DNA of 20,140 bases, taken from positions 1 to 20,140 of the forward strand of contig JBBKVQ010000262.1 of assembly GCA_037968515.1 (NCBI GenBank), written 5' to 3'. Positions 6,763 through 15,700 of the stretch are shown in pieces. The DNA is from JBFFMO01 sp037968515 (GTDB lineage: Bacteria; Myxococcota_A; Bradymonadia; Bradymonadales; Bradymonadaceae). The position numbers and the translations under genes were made by a program. The number at the start of each line of letters is the position of its first letter. The stretch's first letter is position 1. The notes under the pieces were generated by a model. That model was not told the origin of the DNA, made no database searches, and saw only the letters and a program-made list of their open reading frames with translations.

Positions 6763-6785
6763 GGGAAAGTTCTCGTAAATTAGGG

Positions 6786-9700
6786 TTAAAGCTGGCTCAT
6801 CGCCTGCTTGGTGGGTTCATGTTTCGGGTCAATGCTCAGTGCACGACTGAACATATCCTTGGCCCGACGTGGGTCACCTTGATGCCATCGCACCATTCCG
6901 AGGTAATAATACACGTCGACCTTATCTTGATCTCGGTCAATGTTCATTTGGTGCAACAACAGGGTCTGGAACATCTTGAGTGCGCCGTCCCAGTCTTGTT
7001 TATGGAAGAGCATTCTACCAAGCGAGAGCAGGTTCGGAATATAGGAAGCATCCACTTTGTGGGCGCCTTCATAAGCCTCAAACGCGGCTTCGGAATCACC
7101 TTTCTGTTCTGCCAACTTCCCTTGCAAATGTAAGAATCGGACAACATCTTTGAGTTTCCGGTCGTCTCGAAGTTGCTGGATGATCGATTCGAGCAGCGGT
7201 TCTGCTCTGTCAAACGCGCCAGCGTTGATGAAGGCGTCCAGCAGTGGCTCCACCACCGATAAATCACCTGGGGCGAGTGCAGAGGCCTTTTCTAGTGCGG
7301 CCACTCGTTTTCCAGCGTCGTCTAGGTGGTCACGCGCGATATTGGCCATGTTCAGATAGATTTCGACACGTTCAGTTTCTGGCCGATAGGCAGCTTCGAA
7401 TTCCAAAATCGCGAAAAGCTGTTCTTGAGCGTCAAGCCGGTGATATAGGGCTTTCAACGCAGGAAGTGCGACTTCGTGAGTAGGGAACAACTCGATGACT
7501 TTGACGTAATCGTTGGCTGCGTTGCCGGGGTCATTCAACTTCGACTCAAAAATTTGCGCACGTCGCAAGTGGCTCGCGGCTCGGTCTTCACTCGTTTTGG
7601 CGGCCTCAGCTTGTCGGCCCAAAACTTCGATGGTTTTGGCCCATTCGCCGCCAGCTTCATGAAGGTCTGCTAGCACCGATAGCGCCCCAGTGTGACCAGG
7701 GTCGGCGTTCAGTACCGCCGTAAGCTGTTCAATGGCCTTTTCAGGCGCAGCCATATGTTGGGCGTAGATGTCCGCCATCGTCACTCGGAGTTGAGCCACG
7801 CGAGTCGGGCTATCACTGCTCTCGCTGATGACCCGATTATAAAGCGAGACCACGTCATCCCAACGGCCTTCGGCTCGATAGAGCTTGTCTAGGGCCGCCA
7901 CCACAGCTGGGTCGTTTGCGTCGATTTTCATAGCCGCCTCAAAGTCTTCGATGGCTCGAGCCACATCCGAGAACTTCTCGTAGTTCAGCGTGGCGCTGCG
8001 AACCAAGAGGGCCAAGCGAGCTTCAGGCGTTTCGCTGAGTTCAAGGCGCCGTAAGAGGACTTCCCTCAACTCATCAAAATTCGATGTGGCCTCGTAAAGT
8101 TCGTCCATCGACTCAAGGACAAAGCTGTCGTCGGGTCGGCAATCGAGCGCGGCGCGATACGATTCCAACGCCCCGAAATCATCCTTGAGCAACACTCGCT
8201 GATACTGGCCCATCCTGACATAGAGTTGGAATCGCTGAGCATCATCTTCAACGAACAACACCAAGCGCTGCAGTAGTTCGACGAGCGGCCCGTACTGTTC
8301 GGTGATTTCGAGCAAATCCACGAGAGCGAACATCACAGCGGAATCGCTTTCATCGATCAGGCTCGCCTGCTGATAAGCCTCGATCGCCTCTTCGAACTCT
8401 TCGCGTTCATTTCGCACACGCCCAAGTTCGACGAATGTGTTGAAGCGTTCGACCGGGTCGAATAGTGCGTCTGCCTTGCGCTGAAGGACCCTCGCCAACG
8501 CTCCGGAGTCGCCTTGATGTCGGGCGATGACTTCGAGTGCGTCCAGCGCGGTACGGTTTTCGGCGTCGATATCCAACACGCGTTGATAGAGTTTCACAGC
8601 GCCATCGAGGTCGCCCAGGTTTTCGGTCGCAACTCGCCCAGCAACGAGCGAAAGGTCAACGATCCGAATGGGATCACTCAAGTCTGCGTTGATGTCTTCG
8701 TAGAGCGCGACCAATTCTTCATAAAGCTCGTTTGAGAACGCTAGTTCTTCCAAGCGGGCCTGAACGTCAATGTTGCCTGGCTCTTCGCGCAATGACCGCC
8801 CGTAATAGGAATAGGCCATGGTCGGGTGATTAAGTTTCTCGGCCTCAATTTGACCAAGTCGCTCCAGCGTGATCGCCCGTTCTGATGCGTGGTCTTGATA
8901 CTCTAGTTTGATCAAAAGCACGCGGCTGAGCTTGTCCCAAACCTGAGCTTGTTCGTAGATCGGCTCCAGCAACGCACACGCGTCCTCGCGCAGGTCGTCA
9001 CGATCGGCGAGTCGGTCGATAGCCTCAAGCGCACCGCCATGGGTAGGCTCTTCAATCGCAATCTGCCGGTAATGATCGAAGCCATCCAGCGGACGTTCAA
9101 ACACGATTTCTCGTAGATAACCCAATCGGAATCGCACATCGTTGACCCTGGAAGGATGAGCGATGGTCAGTTCACGTTCAAGCACGGACTCGAGCGCGTC
9201 CCAGCGGCGGGTCATCTGGTACAGCTTGTCCAAATAGTCCAGGGCTGCCGCGTCATATTCGTCGATTTCAAGGACTGTTTCGAAGTTCCTAATCGCGTCG
9301 TCGTGCTCTTCGATCTCGAAATACAAAACTCCCAAGCGCTCCGAAATCGTGCGACGCGAGGCAATATCGTCTTCGAGGGCATCGAGGCAGTCTTCATAAA
9401 CCGCAACGAGTTCGTCCTGATTATTCAGCCGCGACGAAATTTCTTCGATATGAGTCCGAATCTCCGGCGAGGTGGGGCGTTCACGAAGCGCACGTCCAAA
9501 GGTCACGAACGCAAGTTGGAGCTGTCCGATCTCTTCTTCTTGAAGCTTGGCGAGGCGAATGTAGATGCCTTCTCGTTGAATCGAGTCCTCAGAGACTTCC
9601 AGCAAACGTTCAAACAGAGCCTCAAGCTCTCGCCACTCCTCGGTCGCCCTGTAGACGTTTTCAAGCGCAGCAGCGGCGTCTTCCCGTGTTCCGGGGCGGT

Positions 9701-12700
9701 CGATCAGTGTGGCCATGGCCGCCCGGGCTTCGTCCGAAGCTGGGAACTCATCCAAGACATTTCGGACATGGCTCAACGCGTCGTATGGGGCCTCAAGGTG
9801 TTGAAGTAATACTGACGCCGTTTTGAGTTCGATGTGGGAAATCGCCCGGCGATCGGTCGTGAGGTTTCGCAAGTGCCCCAGACCGTCTAGGAGTTCCGGC
9901 CACCGTTCGGCAGTTTCGTACAAGCGAACCAAAGCCTGAGCGGCCGCAAAGTCGTTCGGCTCCGAGTCGCGAATCTGAATCCAGGTTTCGATACCTGCAT
10001 TGACGTCACGCAGCACGTCGTCTTGAACGTTGGCGAGTTTACGAAGCACGCTTAGACGAGGAGTTCCATCATCGACCAGGTTTACTTTCAAACGAAGCAG
10101 TTCTTCGAGCTCCGTGAAATGACTTTCCTGCTCACACAAGGTTTCAAGTTGTTGCACGTACTCTAGACGAGCTGGATTCATATCGAGCAGGCGCCGCCAA
10201 GTTTTAATCCCGGCCACCGAGTCTCCAAGCACATCGACCTGAATCGTCGCAATTCGTTTCAGAATGCGCTCTTGCGCGACCTGGTCATAAATCGCTTCCA
10301 CGCGACGATCGAGGACCTCAACCAAAGGCTCCCAGAGCTCTAGTTCGCCGTACAGGCGCTCAAGCTGACCCAGAGCGGTGTCGTGGTTTTTGTCGAGCGC
10401 CAGAATCTGCTGCCAGACTGCAATCGCGCTCTCGCGATCTTTCATTGGTCCGGACAGGATTTCTGCGCAGGAACGAAGCAACCGGATCTGTGCCTCCAAG
10501 TCGTCTGTTCGTTCCAGGCCGTGCAGGTAGATCGGGACGAGGCGCTCCCAAGCGCCAAGTTCTTCGGCCAATGCATCGACGCGCGTGCGCAGGTCGTCGG
10601 CATAGGGGTCGAACTGGAAGGCCTGAGCAAGATACGTGAGCGCCTGAGAACGGTCTTCACTTCGTGACGAGGACTCCAACGTCGCAGCCAACTGTGCGTA
10701 GAGCGCAACCTTGGTTGACACATCTTCGACCAGAGTCGCCTTTTGCTCCAGGAAACTAAGGATGCGCTCACGATCTCGTTCGGGATCGTAGGTCGTGAGC
10801 AGGAGGTCGATAATTTGGACCCGATGTTCGGCCCAATCGCCTTCACGAGTCGCCAAATCTCGGCTCAAGCCCTCTAGCGCACGCCGGGATTCGACGTGAC
10901 CGGGATCAGTGCCCAGAATCTCGCGATGAAGCTCGAGCGCCTCGTCCAGCTGGTCGAGCTCTGTTTCCAGAATTTGTGCCAGGCGGAATCGATACTCCAG
11001 TGATTCCTCGGGGCTGCGCGCAAACTCAGACTGTTGGCGGTAAAGGTCCGCCAGATCAATCCAACGCCCCGAGAAGTGGAGAAGCCGCTCAAGTGCCCGC
11101 CTGGCGCCGACATCGTCAGCGTTTGACGAAAGGATCTCGTTGTGGATTTCGACCGCGGAGTCTGAGTCCTCGAGGACGTCTTCATAGAGCCCGGCTAGGG
11201 TCTCAAGCACCAATCGTTTGTCTTCAGGGCTATGGGTCAAGTCTGCCCGTCGACGATACAATTCGCCTAGGCCGTGCCAGTTTTCATTTCTGGAAAGGAT
11301 GCGTTCGAGCGCATCAAGTGCCCCTTCGTGCTCGGGCTGAATCAGTAGCAGGTCCGACAGCGCACGTTCTGCATCCTCGAGGCGTTCAAGCCTAGATTCC
11401 AAGATCGACGCCTGCTCAAGCAGAAGCGTTGCTCGAACATCGTCCGAAATATCAAAATTATCGCGCAGTGTCCGTGTGTAGGCTTCCGCAAGACTGGCCC
11501 AGCCATTGGTCTGGGCGGCAATACGCTCGAGCGATTGACGGACCGAGTCGTCTTCCGGGGTCAGTGCAAAAACACGCTCGTAGGCTGTTGCTGCCGCGCT
11601 GATATCCTTCTGTTCGGTCTCTTGAATCGCGGCCACTTCTTTGAGGAAGGCGGCCTTCGTGGTGGGCTCGTCCGCGGCATCGGCCGCGACATGAAGCGCG
11701 CGCAAAAGTCCTTCGATATTGCCTTGTGTGCGGTAGATGGGCTCCAGCAGTGCAGCCACGTCGGCGCGCACCACCTCGTTTTCGACCAGCTTTTCAAGGA
11801 GTACGACTGCGTCGTTGTTTGCAGGCTCGATCTCAAAGATCTCACGTGCGTAATCAACGGCTTGCATCGGCGTGTGCAGGTGCGAGGCAGAAAGTTCACC
11901 GAGTTCAAGGCGCAATGTCACCTGGTCTTCAGGTTTTGCGAAACTTAATTGTCCAACCAGCAGCTGATTCAAATCATCCCAGCGCTCCTGGCTGCGATAT
12001 AAGCGATTCAGGGTCGACAGGGCCTCAGCGGCGTCAGGCGCCAGACTAAGAATTCGGACGTAGGTGTCGGTCGCAGTGATCTCGTCTTCGAGCAACTGAT
12101 CCTGAACACGTGCCATACGGTGCAAGATATCGACGGCGTCGCTCTCCATCGCGAAAGCCGAATAGCGCGCCTCGAGGAGTTCAACGAGATCAAACCAACG
12201 CTCTTGCGCGACCAGCAAACGTTCGATGTCGTCGTACGATTCGCTGTGGCGTTCATCCAGCAACAGCGCCTCACGCAGATGCTTTTCTGCGGCCTCAAGG
12301 TCCGACAGATGGTCGTGTTGAAGTTGGGCCAATCGAAGGTGCAGGTCGAGAGTCGTGGTCGGGTCTTGCGACTCAAGCAACGCAGAGTTGAAGGTGTCTG
12401 CAAGCAGGGCCCAATCGCTGTCTCGAACTACCAGTTCAAGCAATTCATTACGCAGGGCGACATTATCGAGGTCCAGAAGCCACGCGCGCGAGAAGCCTTT
12501 TCTGGCTGCCGGGAAATCCTCAAGACCGTCTCGATAAACGAGCGCGATCTCGTGCGCATAGGTCGCCTGAACGCCTGGATCCAAGGCGCGGTCAAGAAGT
12601 CGCTCATAGAGCGCGACCAGCTTTTGCCACTGGTGAGTGTGCGCAAAATGAGGAATCAAATCTTCCGCAACCGAATCCAGCAGTCCGTCGTCCTGGCTGA

Positions 12701-15700
12701 GTTCCTCCAGGGCGCGGATAGCGTCGCTTTGGCCCGGTGACCGGTTCAAGACGCTGCGATACATCGTCAACGCATCTTCGGTCGCAAAAAGATTTGCGAC
12801 CAGCACATGGGCCAATTGAAGCTCGATTCGGTCACGTTCGGAGTCCGAATCTGCACCAGCCAATTTCAGACGCAAGATATCGCAAAGGTCATCCCATTGA
12901 GACTCTTGTTGGTACAGGCGCTCAAGTTCGTTGGTTGCGAAATCGTGGCTTGGATCAGAGGTCAACACTTGATTGAGCGTCTGAATCGCTCCTGGCACAT
13001 CGTCGAGATGGTTTTCTCGAACCGCTGCTAACTTCAGCCAAGATCCAAGTTGGACTTCGGGAATCAGGATGGTTGAGGCCTTTCTCTCAAGAATCTCTGC
13101 GACGTCCATCCAACGTTCGGCGCGCTCATGGAGCCGTTCAAGGGCATCCAAAGCGTCCGCTGCGTCGGGCTCCAATTCAGCAAGCTCAATCCACGCTTCC
13201 AATGACTCTTCAGGGTGATTCAGCACTTCTTCTTCGACCATCGCGAGTCGGCGCAAATGTGTTGCCCGTTGCGAAGGATCGCCGAAGGTCGCCGACCGTT
13301 TGAGCACCGACGCGAGATCTTCGTACCGTTGGTGTCGTTCGTAGAGGTTTTCTAGGGCGAGGAGGGCGCGTTCATCGGATTCGTTGGCGCTCAGAGCCTC
13401 TTCAAACGCCACCATCGCTTCGCTGTCGTCTCCAAGGCGTTCCAAAATACCAGCGACCCGCACAAAAATGTCAGCGGCAGATACGGAGTCGGCCTTGGCC
13501 GCAGCCTGACGCAGAACCGAGACGACGTCTCGTTCTCGTTCCGCTAGGTTGCCAAGGTCCTCGATCCGCTGTCGTCGCACCTCGTCGTCAGGCGTTAACG
13601 CTACAGCGTCTGCCGTTGCGTCGAATGCTTCGCTGAATCGCTCTTGGTTGACAAGGAGCTCCGAAATCTCGTCCAGTAGCACGACCTTCTCGAATTCGGA
13701 TTCTTCAGCCGCCAGCTTCACTCGCAAAATCTCGGTCAGGCGCGAGTCATTTTGCTGTGCACGAGCCACGGGCTCTGCAATCGCAAGCAGATCGAGCCGC
13801 TCATCGATCATTTCTGGCCGGCCAGCCAAGCTCTCGTCGAAGGAATCAATCAGACCCAAAACCTCGGAGTCGTGTGGGTTTTCTGACAACACCAGCTGTA
13901 ACGTCTCAATCGCCCCAGTGACGTCATCGAGGTGGTTAAACCTCGTGCGCGCCAAATCCAGATTCAAGGACTTGCGCAACTCAGGGTCTGCGCACATTTC
14001 GCCCTGTGAACTCAAGAGTTCACCGAGTTCAAGGTACCGCGCTTCACTCGCGAGCAAACGCCGCAACGAGGTTACTGCTTCTCGACTTTCGGAGTCCGCG
14101 AGCAAGAGTTTTTGCAGGATTTCGATCGTCTTGGTCGAATCGGCAAGGACTTCATCGCTGATGCGCGCTGCTTCGCCGAGGGTCATCGCCCGTGCGTTGG
14201 GTTCCTCAAGGAGGTCTGCCTTGGCGACGAGGATATGCACAAGGTCTTCGTGGCGGCCTAGCTGTCGATACAGGCGTTCCAAAGCCTCCACGTGTGCCGA
14301 CTCCATGGGGTCGTAGGCGTACAACAACTCCCAAGCAGCAAGCGCCTCAGCCTTCATGTTGAGCTGATATTCGCGGATCGCCGCAAGGTGGCGCAACATA
14401 TCAAATCGAGTGGCACTGGCTTTGGTATCGGTCGGGGCGAATTTTGAGAAGACTTTCTCGATATCGCCCCAGCGATTGAGCTTAGCACCGAGTTGCTCGA
14501 GCCTGAGCCAAACTTCCGAACGCTCGACGTCAAGCTCCACCTGTCGGCAAGCCCTGTCGAAGGCTGTTGAGACGTTTTCGAGCCCGATATAGAGCGGGAT
14601 CAATTCATCCAAGATCTCTTGTTCCTCGAAGCGATCTTCGGTAACAGCCCGCCGGGCTTCAAGCGCTTGAACGAGCTCATCTTGACGCCCCACGTCTCGG
14701 AAGATGGGCTCGAGTAGCAACGCTGCGTCGCGAGCTTGATCCGGTTGCGCAAGCAAGGCTTCAACCGCGGCAACCGCACGCACATTTGTGCCATCATCTG
14801 CCAGAACCATCGCATAGTGCCGGAGTGCATCACCCGGCTCGTTGAGGTGCTCGCGGTAAACATCGCCGAGTTCCAGCAGCGTCGAATTCCGCAGCTCTGG
14901 CGATTCAGTTGACGACAGCGACACCTCTCGCAGAAGGCACTCCACCACGTCGTCCCATCGCTCATCCTCGCGATGCAGTTCTTTGAGCCCGCGGAGCGAA
15001 ATTAGGTGCTCCGGCTCGATATCAAGAATCTCTGCATACGTGGCCCGTGCATCGTCTTTTTGACCCAATTCGGAACGCTGAACGTCCGCGATCTTGCCCA
15101 GTTCATCGATGACATCGACGCGGGTGGCGCCGCGGTCCATAAGGATCTCGATTTGCCGACGCAGGGTGGCGATGCGTTGAGTGCCATTGCCCGACAACGC
15201 GTAGAGTTCATCGAGTTTGCCAAGCAGTTCGAGGTCATCAGGAAGACGTTCGCTGAGCAGTTCGATATGGGCGATCGCGTCGTCTATACGATTGAGGTCG
15301 TTCTGCTCAATCGTGGCCAGTCGGCCCCAAATAAGCTCTTGCGCGGCGGGGTCGTCGATGGTTTGAGCGATGTCGTCGAGCGAGGATACCAACAGTTCAA
15401 GTGCGTCAGCTGCTGAGGCACTTTCATAGGCTAGGTCAAGGGCTTCGGAGGAGCATGGATCGATTCGAACCGCCTCCAAACTCCACTGCATCGCGTTACC
15501 GTGCTCGTCGCGCGAAAGCTCCAGTGATCGTATTTTGACCGCTTCCTTAAATTTAGTGCCCGGCTCAGCCGCGGTGTCAAAAAGGCGCCGATGCATCGCA
15601 ATCTCGTGCTCGACGTCACCAATTCGCTCGTACCACTGCACCAGTTCCCGAACGATATCGTCGGGGTTCGCACTGACTTCGCGTAATGCCTCAAGGCTCA

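Noticed and set aside
9156..9809. 217-codon plus-strand open frame inside the giant gene
   Set aside because: Fully antisense to clear TPR coding sequence, no domain or ribosome site; other long antisense frames in this gene (for example 12120-12740) were rejected for the same reason.
13549..14316. 255-codon plus-strand open frame inside the giant gene
   Set aside because: It is extremely rich in Ser and Arg, has no recognisable domain, and is fully antisense to the repeat array; it is a codon-bias shadow.
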